From Clostridium vitabionis (lineage in GTDB: Bacteria > Bacillota > Clostridia > Lachnospirales > Lachnospiraceae): 64,000 bases of DNA. Below the pieces are notes generated by a model. The model did no database searches and was not told the DNA's origin. It saw only the letters and a program-made list of their open reading frames with translations. Where the stretch lies: NCBI RefSeq assembly GCF_015351765.1, contig NZ_JADKQA010000002.1, forward strand, positions 113,402 to 177,401, read 5' to 3'. Below, one piece after another: positions 34,863-43,856 of this stretch (position 1 is the first letter of the stretch; each line of letters begins with the position of its first letter). Made by a program: the position numbers and the translations under genes.

Positions 34863-36074
34863 ATGATTCAGGTTGCAGTGATGGGATTCGGCACCATCGG
34901 TTCCGGTGTGGCGGAGGTTATTGACATCAACAGGGAAGGCATTCTCAAAGCGACAGGCAGGGAACTTCATGTGAAATACATCCTGGACCTGAGAAATTTC
35001 CCGGGAAATAAATACGAGGACCGGATCGTCCACGATTTTGAGAAGATCGTGAGCGACCCGGAGATCCGCATCGTTGTGGAGACCATGGGCGGCGTCCATC
35101 CGGCCTACGACTTCACAAAAGCCTGCCTGGAGGCGGGCAAGCATGTGGTGACTTCCAACAAGGCGGTCGTGGAGGACTGTGGGACCGAGCTCCTCGAGAT
35201 TGCCCGGAAGCATCATGTGAATTATCTCTTTGAGGCGTCGGTCGGCGGTGGCATCCCGCTGATCCGCCCGCTGACGGAGAGCCTCCGTGGGGAGAAGATC
35301 CTGGAGATCCAGGGAATCCTGAACGGGACGACCAATTACATCCTGTCGAAAATGAACCGGGAAGGCCAGACCTTTGAGGAGGCGCTTCGGACCGCACAGG
35401 AGCTCGGCTACGCGGAGAAGAATCCTGAGGCGGACGTCATGGGCCATGACACCTGCCGGAAGATCGTGATCCTCTCCATGCTGGCGACCGGGAAGGAAGC
35501 CAAGTACAGGGATGTTCACTGTGAGGGCATCACCGGCATCACACCGACGGATTTCGCCTACGCGAAAAAGCTCGGCATGGCGGTCAAGCTTGTGGGGACG
35601 AGCCGCATGGGCGGATCGCGCGCCGGCATCTTCGTATGCCCGATGCTGGTTCCCGCGGACTCCCCGCTCTATGCCGTGAACGATGTCTACAACGCGGTCA
35701 TGGTCAACGGGCGGACGCTCGGGAAGGTGATGTTCTACGGCAGCGGCGCCGGAAAGCTTCCGACGGCCAATGCGGTGGTCAGCGACGTGGTGGAAATCCT
35801 GGGCCATCTGCAGGAAAATATGCCGTTCGGCTGGACTTCGGAGAAGCTTCCCCTGGCGGATTTCGAGGATCAGGAATTCCGGTATTTTGTCCGCTTCAAG
35901 GGACAGTACGGGAACCGGATCGAGGAGATCCGCGCGGCCTTTGACCCGGAGAAGGTGATCGAGCTTCCGGAGTATCCGGAGGAGTTCGCGATCCTCTCGG
36001 CGAAAATGTCCGAGGAGCGCTTCCAGAGAAAGCAGAAGGCCTTCGAGGGTGTTCTCCAGGTCATCCGCTGCTGA
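34863..36074 (+). CDS. hom: homoserine dehydrogenase
   Basis: 403-residue homoserine dehydrogenase, reducing aspartate semialdehyde to homoserine for threonine and methionine. The Rossmann motif GFGTIGSGV starts at residue 8, and the catalytic domain shows EASVGGGIPLI, LNGTTNYIL and the lysine-containing PEADVMGHDTCRK. The last 85 residues (YFVRFKGQYGNRIEEI onward) look like a degenerate ACT-type domain, so allosteric feedback may be altered. RBS AAGAAAGGGG. It starts 19 bp after prfB and begins a tight run hom-tsaE-tsaB-rimI-RNase Z-tsaD. Confidence 0.94.
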   Translation: MIQVAVMGFGTIGSGVAEVIDINREGILKATGRELHVKYILDLRNFPGNKYEDRIVHDFEKIVSDPEIRIVVETMGGVHPAYDFTKACLEAGKHVVTSNKAVVEDCGTELLEIARKHHVNYLFEASVGGGIPLIRPLTESLRGEKILEIQGILNGTTNYILSKMNREGQTFEEALRTAQELGYAEKNPEADVMGHDTCRKIVILSMLATGKEAKYRDVHCEGITGITPTDFAYAKKLGMAVKLVGTSRMGGSRAGIFVCPMLVPADSPLYAVNDVYNAVMVNGRTLGKVMFYGSGAGKLPTANAVVSDVVEILGHLQENMPFGWTSEKLPLADFEDQEFRYFVRFKGQYGNRIEEIRAAFDPEKVIELPEYPEEFAILSAKMSEERFQRKQKAFEGVLQVIRC

Positions 36075-36088
36075 CGCGGGGAGATGCC

Positions 36089-36550
36089 ATGACGAGAGTA
36101 TATGAGACGGAAAGCCCTGAGGAGACATTTGCCCTCGGGGAAATGTTCGGAAGGGCGGCGAAGCCGGGACAGGTGATCTGCCTTGACGGCGACCTCGGCG
36201 TCGGGAAGACGGTTTTCACCCAGGGCTTCGCGAAAGGGCTCGGGGTGAAGGATCCGGTCGTCAGCCCGACATTTACCATCGTCCATGAGTACACGGACGG
36301 GCGGATACCGCTTTACCACTTCGATGTCTACCGCATCGAGGATGTGGATGAGATGGAAGAGATCGGTTATGATGATTACTTTTTCGGCGGCGGTGTCTGC
36401 CTGATCGAGTGGGCGGAGAAGATCCGGGAGATTCTGCCCGGCGGGGTGCAGGTCGTCGCGATCGAGAAGAACCCGGAGAAGGGCTTTGACTACCGGAAAA
36501 TCACAGCGGAAGGGTTTGAGAAGGCGGAGTATGAGGATTCTGGGAATTGA
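36089..36550 (+). CDS. tsaE: tRNA threonylcarbamoyladenosine biosynthesis ATPase TsaE
   Basis: 153-residue P-loop ATPase, part of the TsaBDE complex that makes t6A at position 37 of ANN-decoding tRNAs. Walker A is GDLGVGKTVFTQGFA, and the family motifs SPTFTIVHEY and YHFDVYRI are present. GGCLIEW-like (GVCLIEWAEK) completes the fold. The 3' end overlaps tsaB by 20 nt, implying translational coupling. All three complex members (tsaE, tsaB, tsaD) lie in this run. Confidence 0.95.
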   Translation: MTRVYETESPEETFALGEMFGRAAKPGQVICLDGDLGVGKTVFTQGFAKGLGVKDPVVSPTFTIVHEYTDGRIPLYHFDVYRIEDVDEMEEIGYDDYFFGGGVCLIEWAEKIREILPGGVQVVAIEKNPEKGFDYRKITAEGFEKAEYEDSGN

Positions 36551-37277
36551 GAGCGCGGCGCTCACGGCATCGGTGGCGGTTGTCACGGACGGCGCCCTGA
36601 CGGCGGAGTATACGCTGAACATGAAGAAGACGCACTCACAGACGCTTCTGCCGATGATTGACGGCATGATGAAAATGCTGGACATCGACATTTCCTCTGT
36701 CGACGCCATTGCAGTTTCCGGGGGCCCGGGGTCGTTCACCGGCCTCAGGATCGGCGCGGCGACCGCGAAGGGCATCGGGCTCGCGATGGAAATCCCGCTG
36801 GTCCATGTGCCCACGATTGACGCCATGGCGTATACGCTGTACGGCGCATCCGCGCTGATCTGCCCGATGCTGGATGCCCGCCGGCGCCAGGTCTATACCG
36901 GCCTCTACCGCTATGAGGACACCTTTACGGTGGTGGAACCGCAGCGGATGACCACGATCGACCGGCTGGCCGGGGAGCTGAACCGGCGGGGAGAGAAGGT
37001 GATCTTCCTCGGTGACGGGGTGGATACCTGCGGAGACGAGATCCGTGCGCGGATGACCGCGCCGTTTTCCTTTGCACCGGCCCCGTCAAACCGTCAGCGC
37101 GGCGCCGCGGTGGCAGCCCTTGGCGAGGTGATGTTCCGCGAGGGGAAGACGGTATCGGCGATGGAATTCGCCCCCGATTATCTGCGAAAGTCCCAGGCGG
37201 AGCGGGAGCGGGAGCTCGCCGAGGCGAGAGGCGAGATGGATAAGCTTGCCCGGGGGATTGTCGTCCGGGAGGATTGA
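36531..37277 (+). CDS. tsaB: tRNA threonylcarbamoyladenosine biosynthesis protein TsaB
   Basis: 248-residue ASKHA-fold protein, the inactive TsaD paralogue that scaffolds the t6A complex. Typical features are MRILGIESAALTASVA, SGGPGSFTGLRIG and MLDARRRQVYTG. The ATG at 36531 lies inside tsaE, and the start is fixed by the family N-terminus rather than a clear RBS. The C-terminal region (FAPDYLRKSQAE) ends with the short charged tail common in Firmicutes. Confidence 0.94.
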   Translation: MRILGIESAALTASVAVVTDGALTAEYTLNMKKTHSQTLLPMIDGMMKMLDIDISSVDAIAVSGGPGSFTGLRIGAATAKGIGLAMEIPLVHVPTIDAMAYTLYGASALICPMLDARRRQVYTGLYRYEDTFTVVEPQRMTTIDRLAGELNRRGEKVIFLGDGVDTCGDEIRARMTAPFSFAPAPSNRQRGAAVAALGEVMFREGKTVSAMEFAPDYLRKSQAERERELAEARGEMDKLARGIVVRED

Positions 37278-37288
37278 GAAGCAGATCT

Positions 37289-37326
37289 GCACTTCGCCCG
37301 ATGGGCTCGTCAAGTGCTCTGCGAAA
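37289..37326 (+). repeat. dispersed palindromic repeat, copy 2
   Basis: Shorter relative of the family: GCACTTCGCCCG, then ATGGGCTCG and CAAGTGCTCTGCG. It lies within the 106-bp tsaB-rimI gap. Confidence 0.55.
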
Positions 37327-37332
37327 TTATGC

Positions 37333-37369
37333 GAAACCGGCTGCTTCGTGAGAATCGGCCGGTTTCTTT
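37333..37369 (+). terminator. terminator-like hairpin inside the tsa operon
   Basis: GAAACCGGC/GCCGGTTTC form a perfect 9-bp stem followed by TTT only, 14 bp before the rimI start. A weak terminator or processing site that could lower rimI and downstream expression. Confidence 0.5.
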
Positions 37370-37383
37370 CGGAAGGATGGGCT

Positions 37384-37827
37384 ATGGTCACTGTGCGCAG
37401 GGCCGGGATGGAGGATCTCCCGGCATTGAATCACCTGGAGACGGTCTGCTTTTCGCTGCCCTGGTCGGACAATACGCTCAGGGAGATGCTGGAGAGCCCG
37501 CTGGATACGGTCTGGGCGGCGGTGACGCCGAACCGCAGGACCGCCGCCTATCTGGACTACCGGGAGGTTGCCGGCGAGGGGGAACTGATGCGGGTCTGTG
37601 TGGATCCGGCTTTCCGCGGGCGGCATTTCGGCAGGATGATGGTGGAGACCATGCTCCGGGAGGCGAAACGCCGCGGGGTGACAGCGGTCACCCTGGAGGT
37701 CCGCGCCTCGAACGCGCCTGCGCTCCGCCTCTATGAAAACTGCGGCTTCCGCCGGGAGGCCGTCCGGAAGGATTACTATGACAGCCCGAAAGAGGACGCC
37801 ATCATCATGTGGCGCAGGGAAGGATGA
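37384..37827 (+). CDS. rimI: ribosomal protein S18 alanine N-acetyltransferase
   Basis: 147-residue GNAT acetyltransferase. The acetyl-CoA-binding motif is VDPAFRGRHFGRMMVE (R/Q-x-x-G-x-G/A type), followed by LEVRASNAPALRLYENCGF, the RimI-like core. It is predicted to acetylate the N-terminal alanine of ribosomal protein S18, as the adjacent tsaB/tsaD context supports; other GNAT substrates are possible. Start at 37384 after GGAAGG, following the repeat and hairpin in the gap. Confidence 0.88.
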   Translation: MVTVRRAGMEDLPALNHLETVCFSLPWSDNTLREMLESPLDTVWAAVTPNRRTAAYLDYREVAGEGELMRVCVDPAFRGRHFGRMMVETMLREAKRRGVTAVTLEVRASNAPALRLYENCGFRREAVRKDYYDSPKEDAIIMWRREG

Positions 37828-37833
37828 TCAATT

Positions 37834-38757
37834 ATGTTGGATATCTGCCTATTGGGGACAGGCGGCATGATGCCGCTCCCGAACCGCTGGCTGACGTCCC
37901 TCGCGCTCCGCTGCAACGGCAGCACGATGCTGATTGACTGCGGCGAGGGGACACAGATTGCGATGCACAAGAAGGGGTGGTCGCCGAAACCGGTGGACAC
38001 GATCTGCTTCACCCACTATCATGCGGATCATATCAGCGGCCTTCCCGGCTTCCTGCTCTGGATGGCCAATTCCGACCGGACGGCGCCGGTGACCGTGATC
38101 GGGCCGAAAGGCCTTGCCCGGGTGGTCGGCGCGCTCAGGGTCATCGCGCCGGAGCTTCCATTTTCCCTCAATTTTGTGGAGCTGGAAAATCCGCGGGAAC
38201 ATTTTTCCCTGGGGCCGTATCTTCTGGATGCCTATAAGGTCAACCACCGGGTAACGTGCTACGGGTACGCGGTTTCTGTGCCCCGGATCGGCCGCTTTGA
38301 CGCGGATCGGGCGAGGGCGCAGGGAATTCCGCTGAAATTCTGGAATCCCCTGCAGAAGGGGCAGACCATCCGCGACGGGGAGAACATCTATACCCCCGAT
38401 ATGGTGCTCGGCCCCGCCAGGAAGGGACTCAAGGTCGCCTACTGCACGGACACGCGGCCGGTGCCCGTTATCGCGGAGTACGCGGCGGACGCTGACCTCT
38501 TCATCTGCGAGGGGATGTACGGGGACCCCGAGAAGGCGGCGGATGCCCGGATCAAGAAGCACATGACCATGCAGGAGGGAGCCGGCCTTGCGGACAGGGC
38601 GAAGCCGCAGGAACTCTGGTTCACCCACTACAGCCCGTCGATGATCCATCCGGAGGACTACATCGACGGGATCCGGAAGATTTTTCCCGCGGCGAAGGCG
38701 GCGAAGGACGGCTGGACGAGAAGTCTGGATTTTGACGATGAAGGGGAAAATGCCTGA
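37834..38757 (+). CDS. ribonuclease Z-like metallo-beta-lactamase
   Basis: 307-residue metallo-beta-lactamase-fold hydrolase of the ElaC/RNase Z group. The zinc motif HYHADH is at about residues 61-66 ([16 protein letters not shown]), followed by further ligands in AYCTDTRP and WFTHYSPSM. The usual product is tRNA 3'-end maturation. This would fit the window's tRNA-Ser, which lacks an encoded CCA and so needs RNase Z cleavage before CCA addition. It starts 7 bp after rimI. A related non-tRNA hydrolase cannot be excluded. Confidence 0.82.
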   Translation: MLDICLLGTGGMMPLPNRWLTSLALRCNGSTMLIDCGEGTQIAMHKKGWSPKPVDTICFTHYHADHISGLPGFLLWMANSDRTAPVTVIGPKGLARVVGALRVIAPELPFSLNFVELENPREHFSLGPYLLDAYKVNHRVTCYGYAVSVPRIGRFDADRARAQGIPLKFWNPLQKGQTIRDGENIYTPDMVLGPARKGLKVAYCTDTRPVPVIAEYAADADLFICEGMYGDPEKAADARIKKHMTMQEGAGLADRAKPQELWFTHYSPSMIHPEDYIDGIRKIFPAAKAAKDGWTRSLDFDDEGENA

Positions 38758-38798
38758 TTTCCTATGCAGGGAAATCTGTCCCCGGCGGAGGAGAGAGA

Positions 38799-39821
38799 AT
38801 GGCTGAAGATGTCTATATCCTGGCGATCGAGAGTTCCTGTGATGAGACCGCGGCGGCTGTCGTGAAGAACGGCCGCACGGTGCTCTCCAATATCATCTCG
38901 TCGCAGATCGCGCTGCACACCCTGTTCGGCGGTGTGGTGCCGGAGATCGCCTCGCGGAAGCATATTGAGAAGATCAATCCGGTGATCCAGGCGGCGCTCG
39001 ATGAGGCGCACATGACGCTTGACCAGATGACAGCCATCGCGGTGACCTACGGGCCCGGGCTCGTCGGCGCCCTGCTTGTCGGCGTGGCGGAGGCGAAGGC
39101 GATCGCCTGGGCGGCGAAGAAGCCCCTGGTGCCGGTGCATCACATCGAGGGGCATGTGTCGGCGAACTTTATCGAGAACCCGGATCTGGAGCCGCCATTT
39201 ATCTGCGAGATCATCTCCGGCGGGCACACGCATCTGGTGGTTGTCCGGGATTACGGGGATTTTCAGATCATCGGCAGGACGCGGGACGACGCCGCCGGGG
39301 AAGCCTTCGACAAGGTGGCACGGGCGGTCGGCCTGGGCTATCCCGGCGGCCCGAAGGTAGATAAGGCCGCGAAAACCGGCAATCCGCACGCCTATGAATT
39401 CCCGCGCGCGAAGGTCGGGGAGAATCCCTATGATTTCAGCTTCAGCGGCCTCAAATCCTGTGTGCTCAATGAGATTAACCGGGCGAAAATGACCGGGGAG
39501 ACGATCAATGTGAATGATCTTGCCGCCTCCTTCCAGAATGCCGTGGTGGAGGCCCTGGTCAGCCGCGCGATCGCGGCCGCGAAGGAATTCGGCTATAAGA
39601 AGCTGGCAATCGCCGGCGGCGTGGCCAGCAACTCGGCGCTCCGGGCATCGATGGAGGAGAAATGCAAAAAGAACGGCATCGCCTTCTACCGCCCGTCCCC
39701 GATTCTCTGCACGGACAACGCGGCGATGATCGGCGCCGCGGGGTACTATGAGTACCTTAAGGGCACGAGAGCAGGCTGGGATCTCAACGCGGTTCCGGGG
39801 CTGAAACTCGGGGAGCGCTGA
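38799..39821 (+). CDS. tsaD: tRNA N6-threonylcarbamoyladenosine transferase TsaD
   Basis: 340-residue catalytic subunit of the t6A-forming complex, transferring threonylcarbamoyl to A37 of tRNA. The iron/nucleotide-binding motif [11 protein letters not shown] is at about residues 111-121. The ASKHA signatures [27 protein letters not shown] and [13 protein letters not shown] are present. RBS GGAGGAG. It closes the tsa gene run and is followed by a strong terminator. Confidence 0.97.
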   Translation: MAEDVYILAIESSCDETAAAVVKNGRTVLSNIISSQIALHTLFGGVVPEIASRKHIEKINPVIQAALDEAHMTLDQMTAIAVTYGPGLVGALLVGVAEAKAIAWAAKKPLVPVHHIEGHVSANFIENPDLEPPFICEIISGGHTHLVVVRDYGDFQIIGRTRDDAAGEAFDKVARAVGLGYPGGPKVDKAAKTGNPHAYEFPRAKVGENPYDFSFSGLKSCVLNEINRAKMTGETINVNDLAASFQNAVVEALVSRAIAAAKEFGYKKLAIAGGVASNSALRASMEEKCKKNGIAFYRPSPILCTDNAAMIGAAGYYEYLKGTRAGWDLNAVPGLKLGER

Positions 39822-39871
39822 GCTTCGGCACCGTGATTTATGCGGGTCTTGAGCAGTAACGGAAGATTTCT

Positions 39872-39931
39872 AAAAGCAAGCCGGAATCCCGGGTTTTCTC
39901 GCGGAAAGCCCTGGGATTCCGGCCTGCTTTT
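39872..39931 (+). terminator. terminator after tsaD
   Basis: AAAAGCA-A-GCCGGAATCCC pairs with GGGATTCCGGC-C-TGCTTTT: 18 bp with one internal mismatch, 50 bp after the stop. Confidence 0.85.
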
Positions 39932-40253
39932 GACCAGGGGAAGAACATATATTCTACAATGTGATAAACATATATTCTTTTTACAAAAATCATCACCAAA
40001 AATCGCGGTAGTCTGTCTGCACAATTTGACGTGCAATCACGAAAACACGCTAAAATTTAAATCATCAAAATACATTGTTTTGTTGATTGTTTTCCCTGGC
40101 GGAAATTTTCCCGGCGAAATTTCGCTGTTTTACGGACTTGCCGCCGTGGAAAAACTGGGGTATATCATGTGCATACTTGAGAAAGAATAGATATTTTTCG
40201 TTCTGCAAAAGGAGAACGTTCCGTACAGGACATGAAGCTGGGAGGCGATGTTT
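39932..40253 (+). promoter_or_regulatory. AT-rich intergenic region with palindrome and possible promoter
   Basis: 322 bp without a gene, clearly more AT-rich than the coding DNA. TTGACG (about 40028) and TAAAAT (about 40053) are spaced 19 bp, longer than ideal. A perfect 12-bp palindrome GCGAAATTTCGC (40114-40125) lies 130 bp before the next gene and could be an operator. Confidence 0.4.
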
Positions 40254-40679
40254 TTGACTAAGGAAATGCGATTTCCAGAAGAAATGCGATATAATGAGAA
40301 TGGGACGGATGTCTATGACCCATCCCGGGAATTTGCCCATGTGTCGGAGGGAGCGAAGGAAGCCCTCCGCAGGGAAGAAGAGCAGAGAAATGCCCGCGAG
40401 GAAGAAATCCGCCGGAAGGCGGAGGAGGAGACACGGCGGAAGATGGAAAATCTCCCACCGCACATCGCCCGGGAATTTGCCCGCCGCCCGAAGGACACGG
40501 TGAGGAGCCGGAGGATGACACCGGCGAAAGCCAGAGAATTTGCCAGGTATTCCAATTCCCTGGTCCGGTTGATGCTGCGGCTGCGGGCGAAAAAGGCCAC
40601 CCGCTGGGAGTCAGAGCATGATGACCGGATGACGTACGCCGGTTCCGGGCTTTCCGCGGAGTGTCGGAAAGCCGTGTGA
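40254..40679 (+). CDS. uncharacterised small charged protein
   Basis: About 141 residues, no family recognised. Residues 25-60 are a Glu/Arg-rich helix likely to form a coiled coil (EALRREEEQRNAREEE). The C-terminal third is strongly basic (RLMLRLRAKKATR) and the heptapeptide AREFARx occurs twice. The start is uncertain: GGAGG lies 8 nt before a TTG at 40254 (giving MTKEMRF) and only 2 nt before an ATG at 40248, so TTG is preferred. It ends 41 bp before ispD on the same strand. It could bind nucleic acid by charge, but that is only a guess. Confidence 0.5.
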   Translation: MTKEMRFPEEMRYNENGTDVYDPSREFAHVSEGAKEALRREEEQRNAREEEIRRKAEEETRRKMENLPPHIAREFARRPKDTVRSRRMTPAKAREFARYSNSLVRLMLRLRAKKATRWESEHDDRMTYAGSGLSAECRKAV

Positions 40680-40720
40680 GCGGAATGCCTGTGCGTTTTC
40701 CGGAGATAGAGGAGAGCAGC

Positions 40721-41488
40721 ATGAGCATGGAGAAGGTAGGAAAGTCTGCCGGGAGCGCGGCAGGTCCGCGGATCGGGGCGATCGTGGTCGCCGCCGGGAG
40801 CGGCACCCGCATGCAGAGCGGCGTAAAAAAACAGTTCATGGACTTTATGGGAAAGCCGTTAGTCTATCATGCGGCTGCCGCGCTGGAAGATTCCCCTGTC
40901 CGGGATATCATCCTCGTGACCGGGGCGGAGGATGTCGGGTATGTCCGGCGGAATATTGTGGAAAAATACGGTTTTCGGAAGGTGAGAGCCGTGACCGCCG
41001 GCGGGAAGGAGCGCTGGAACTCCGTCTTCGCCGGCCTTTCCCGCCTTGCGGAGATGGGGTACGGCGAGAGAGATATTGTCCTGGTCCAGGACGGGGCAAG
41101 GCCATTTCTCAGCCGGGAGATGATTCTGCGGACCTGTGCGGACGCTGAGGCCTACGGCGCCTGTGTGGCTGCCGTCCGCGCGAAGGACACGATAAAGATC
41201 GCTGACCGGGACGGTTTTGCCGAAAGCACGCCGGACCGGCGCCTGTGCTGGCAGGTGCAGACCCCGCAGGCATTTGCCTTCGGGCTGATCCTCGGGGCTT
41301 ACCGGAAGCTGATCGCTGATCCCCGGGAGCAGGCCGGGATCACGGATGACGCGATGGTGGTGGAGAAGGAGGCCGGGAGAAAGGTCCGGCTGACCGAGGG
41401 ATCCTACTGGAATATCAAGATCACGACACCGGAGGACCTGCCGCTGGGCGAGGCGGTCTACCGATATCTGCACCCGGAGGAGAGCTGA
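40721..41488 (+). CDS. ispD: 2-C-methyl-D-erythritol 4-phosphate cytidylyltransferase
   Basis: 255-residue IspD of the non-mevalonate isoprenoid pathway, coupling MEP to CTP. The nucleotide-binding loop is IVVAAGSGTRM near residue 22, with GGKERWNSVFAGL, VQDGARPF and QTPQAFAFGLI conserved. The N-terminus is about 15 residues longer than usual (SMEKVGKSAGSAAGPRIG); the ATG at 40721 is taken for its GAGGAG site. No ispF follows, unlike many genomes. Confidence 0.93.
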   Translation: MSMEKVGKSAGSAAGPRIGAIVVAAGSGTRMQSGVKKQFMDFMGKPLVYHAAAALEDSPVRDIILVTGAEDVGYVRRNIVEKYGFRKVRAVTAGGKERWNSVFAGLSRLAEMGYGERDIVLVQDGARPFLSREMILRTCADAEAYGACVAAVRAKDTIKIADRDGFAESTPDRRLCWQVQTPQAFAFGLILGAYRKLIADPREQAGITDDAMVVEKEAGRKVRLTEGSYWNIKITTPEDLPLGEAVYRYLHPEES

Positions 41489-41599
41489 TCCGTAACGGCA
41501 GCATTGATCGTTCTTGATATTCTTTTCAGAAACTGCATATTGTGGTAAAATTATCAAATATTGTATGAAAGTATTTCAAAGTTTCTGGGAGGAGTATCT

Positions 41600-42826
41600 A
41601 TGAACGCAATTGTTGGTCAGTCAGGCGGGCCGACCTCCGTCATCAATTCGTCACTTGCCGGTGTTTTCGAGGCCGCGAAGGAACGCGGCGTGGAGCATGT
41701 CTATGGAATGCTTCACGGCATACAGGGACTTCTTGATGAGAAATATGTGGATCTGGGAGAATATCTCAGGAATTCTCTCGACATCGAGCTTCTCAAGCGC
41801 ACCCCATCCAGCTTCCTCGGAAGCTGCCGGTACAAGCTCTCCGAGCTGGACGATCCGGACGGCAGGGAGCAGTATGACCAGATCTTCCGCGTGTTGAAGG
41901 AGCTCAATATCGGCTATTTCTTCTACATTGGCGGCAACGATTCCATGGACACGATCAACAAGCTTTCCATTCGAGGCCGTGAGCTCGGCTCTTCCATCCG
42001 CTTCATCGGCGTGCCAAAGACCATCGACAATGATCTCTGCGCGACGGATCATACCCCGGGCTACGGCTCCGCGGCGAAATACATCGGCGTCACCATGAAG
42101 GAGATCATCCGCGATGCGACAGTCTACGGAACCGACTATGTCACCATCGTGGAAATCATGGGAAGGAATGCCGGCTGGCTCACCGCGGCGGCAGCCCTCG
42201 CGGAAGCCGAGGATTCCGAGGGCGTTGACATGATCTGTCTCCCGGAGGTTCCGTTCCACGTTGACCGCTTCATCGGGAAGGTTCGCGCCATGCAGGAAAA
42301 GAAGCGCTCGATCGTGATCGCTGTCTCGGAGGGGGTCAAGCTGGAGGATGGCCGCTATGTCTGCGAGCTCTCCGACGACGTGCACGCCGTCGACGCCTTC
42401 GGCCACAAGGCCCTGACCGGCACCGCACGCTTCCTGGCAAACACGGTCGCGCGTTCCCTCGGAACGAAGACACGTTCTATCGAGCTTTCGACCCTGCAGC
42501 GCTGCGCCGGGCATCTGACGAGCCGCACCGACATTACCGAGGCATATCAGGTCGGCGGCGCCGCCGTAAAGGCTGCCTTTGAGGGACACAGCGGGGAAAT
42601 GGTTTCCTTGAAGCGCCTCTCGAACGCGCCGTACCAGTGTACAACCGAGCTGATTCCGATCTCCGAGGTCGCGAATCTGGAGAAGAAGGTTCCGGTCGAA
42701 TGGATGAACGAGAATTTCACGAAAATGCGGAAGCCCTTCCTCGATTACGCCATGCCGCTGATCCAGGCTGAGCTCACGCCAATCTACGTCAGCGGACTTC
42801 CCAGGCACATCATCACAGGGATCTGA
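41600..42826 (+). CDS. pyrophosphate-dependent 6-phosphofructokinase
   Basis: 408-residue phosphofructokinase. The phosphoryl-donor site reads GGNDSMDT and the catalytic loop GVPKTIDND. The Asp after GGN and the Lys in PKTIDND mark PPi-dependent enzymes, whereas ATP enzymes have GGDGS and PGTIDND. MGRNAGWLTA is the substrate-binding motif. It would reversibly phosphorylate fructose 6-phosphate with PPi, saving ATP in fermentation. RBS GGGAGGAG before ATG at 41600. Confidence 0.92.
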   Translation: MNAIVGQSGGPTSVINSSLAGVFEAAKERGVEHVYGMLHGIQGLLDEKYVDLGEYLRNSLDIELLKRTPSSFLGSCRYKLSELDDPDGREQYDQIFRVLKELNIGYFFYIGGNDSMDTINKLSIRGRELGSSIRFIGVPKTIDNDLCATDHTPGYGSAAKYIGVTMKEIIRDATVYGTDYVTIVEIMGRNAGWLTAAAALAEAEDSEGVDMICLPEVPFHVDRFIGKVRAMQEKKRSIVIAVSEGVKLEDGRYVCELSDDVHAVDAFGHKALTGTARFLANTVARSLGTKTRSIELSTLQRCAGHLTSRTDITEAYQVGGAAVKAAFEGHSGEMVSLKRLSNAPYQCTTELIPISEVANLEKKVPVEWMNENFTKMRKPFLDYAMPLIQAELTPIYVSGLPRHIITGI

Positions 42827-42842
42827 GCGCCTGCGCTGAACG

Positions 42843-42896
42843 CACTAAACTCGCACTTCGCCCGCTGGGCTCGCGCCTGTTAAGTGCTCTGCATAA
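42843..42896 (+). repeat. dispersed palindromic repeat, copy 3
   Basis: Full-length copy CACTAAACTCGCACTTCG... ending TTAAGTGCTCTGCATAA, 17 bp after the PPi-Pfk stop and directly beside the tRNA terminator. It folds as CTAAACTCG/CG..GTTAAG arms with an inner GCCC/GGGC hairpin. Confidence 0.7.
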
Positions 42897-42897
42897 C

Positions 42898-42930
42898 AAA
42901 AAGGGGTTCCGGCAGCTATTGCCGGAACCC
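42898..42930 (-). terminator. terminator of tRNA-Ser
   Basis: Minus-strand stem GGGTTCCGGC/GCCGGAACCC with a 7-nt loop, followed by TTTTT, 13 bp after the tRNA 3' end. Confidence 0.85.
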
Positions 42931-42942
42931 TTTGAAATATCG

Positions 42943-43028
42943 CGGAGAGAGTGGGATTCGAACCCACGCGCCCTTTCGGACAAACGGTTTTCAAGACCGC
43001 CTCGTTATGACCGCTTCGATATCTCTCC
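42943..43028 (-). tRNA. tRNA-Ser (UGA)
   Basis: Minus-strand cloverleaf. Acceptor GGAGAGA/TCTCTCC with G discriminator, anticodon stem GCGGT/ACCGT with loop CTTGAAA (anticodon TGA), a long variable arm (TTGTCCGAAAGGGC) typical of class II Ser tRNA, and T arm GTGGG-TTCGAAT-CCCAC. Length is 86 nt. The 3' CCA is not encoded (CGCG follows), so it depends on 3'-end processing and CCA addition. Confidence 0.95.
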
Positions 43029-43299
43029 AAACATACGATCTCAGTATAAAGAATGGGGATTCCTTTGTCAAGCGCGATCGTCCCCGGTGATCATCAATCG
43101 AGGTTGAGTAGCAGCACGGGAGTTGAACGGCAGCGATGATGTCCGCCTGAGAGGAAAATGTCTGCGGGAATGCGCCAGATTTTCCTCTGCCCGTGCTATA
43201 ATGAGAAAAGCAGCTGTTCGGAAACAGCCCGCCGGCGGTCATCTGCGAAGATTTCCGGTACGCGCCGAACAGAGAATAAACATAGGAGGTGCCGGGCGC

Positions 43300-43845
43300 G
43301 TGGAGAATCTTACTTCGCTCATCAGCCGTGGACAGGATCCGTCCCGGAGAACCATTCTCCGGTATCAGAACCTGCTGAATATTACCGGCCGCGGAACCAT
43401 CACCTTCGGGATCTGGAGTGTGGTGCGATGGGTTCTCTACTACATGTTCGACAGCCGGGACCTCGAGCGGATCATCCGGAAGGCCGATCCGACCGGCGAA
43501 GTGATTTCCCGGCAGGGATCCCGGATCCTGGTCTTCTGGCTGCTGCTTCTGGTCATGCAGATTGACCTCGGGATCCGAATGTATATCGGCAGGTCTGCCA
43601 TCGCGGAGAGCCGGGGAAGGAAAAAGAAAAGCATCTACCTCGGGGTGGCGGCCCTGTATACGGTGATGAGTTTCATTTCCCTGATCGGCGGGGTGCTCCA
43701 GGGAGATACCTATACTTCATCGTGGATCGTGGAGGCGGCCACCTTTCTTGTTGACCTGACCGCGGAGGTTGTGCTGGTTGAGCTGGTCTACGCGGCCTGC
43801 CGCCTGCGGTGGCACAGGTGGGAGGAGACGTCGGGAAAGGCTTAG
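43300..43845 (+). CDS. uncharacterised membrane protein
   Basis: 181 residues with about four predicted membrane segments (TITFGIWSVVRWVLYYM, RILVFWLLLLVMQIDLGI, YLGVAALYTVMSFISLIGGV and a C-terminal WIVEAATFLVDLTAEVVLV). No family recognised. The start is GTG at 43300 with AGGAGG 10 nt upstream; longer versions lack an RBS. It ends 11 bp before a DUF6765-like gene and may be co-transcribed with it. Confidence 0.6.
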   Translation: MENLTSLISRGQDPSRRTILRYQNLLNITGRGTITFGIWSVVRWVLYYMFDSRDLERIIRKADPTGEVISRQGSRILVFWLLLLVMQIDLGIRMYIGRSAIAESRGRKKKSIYLGVAALYTVMSFISLIGGVLQGDTYTSSWIVEAATFLVDLTAEVVLVELVYAACRLRWHRWEETSGKA

Positions 43846-43856
43846 CCCTGAACATT

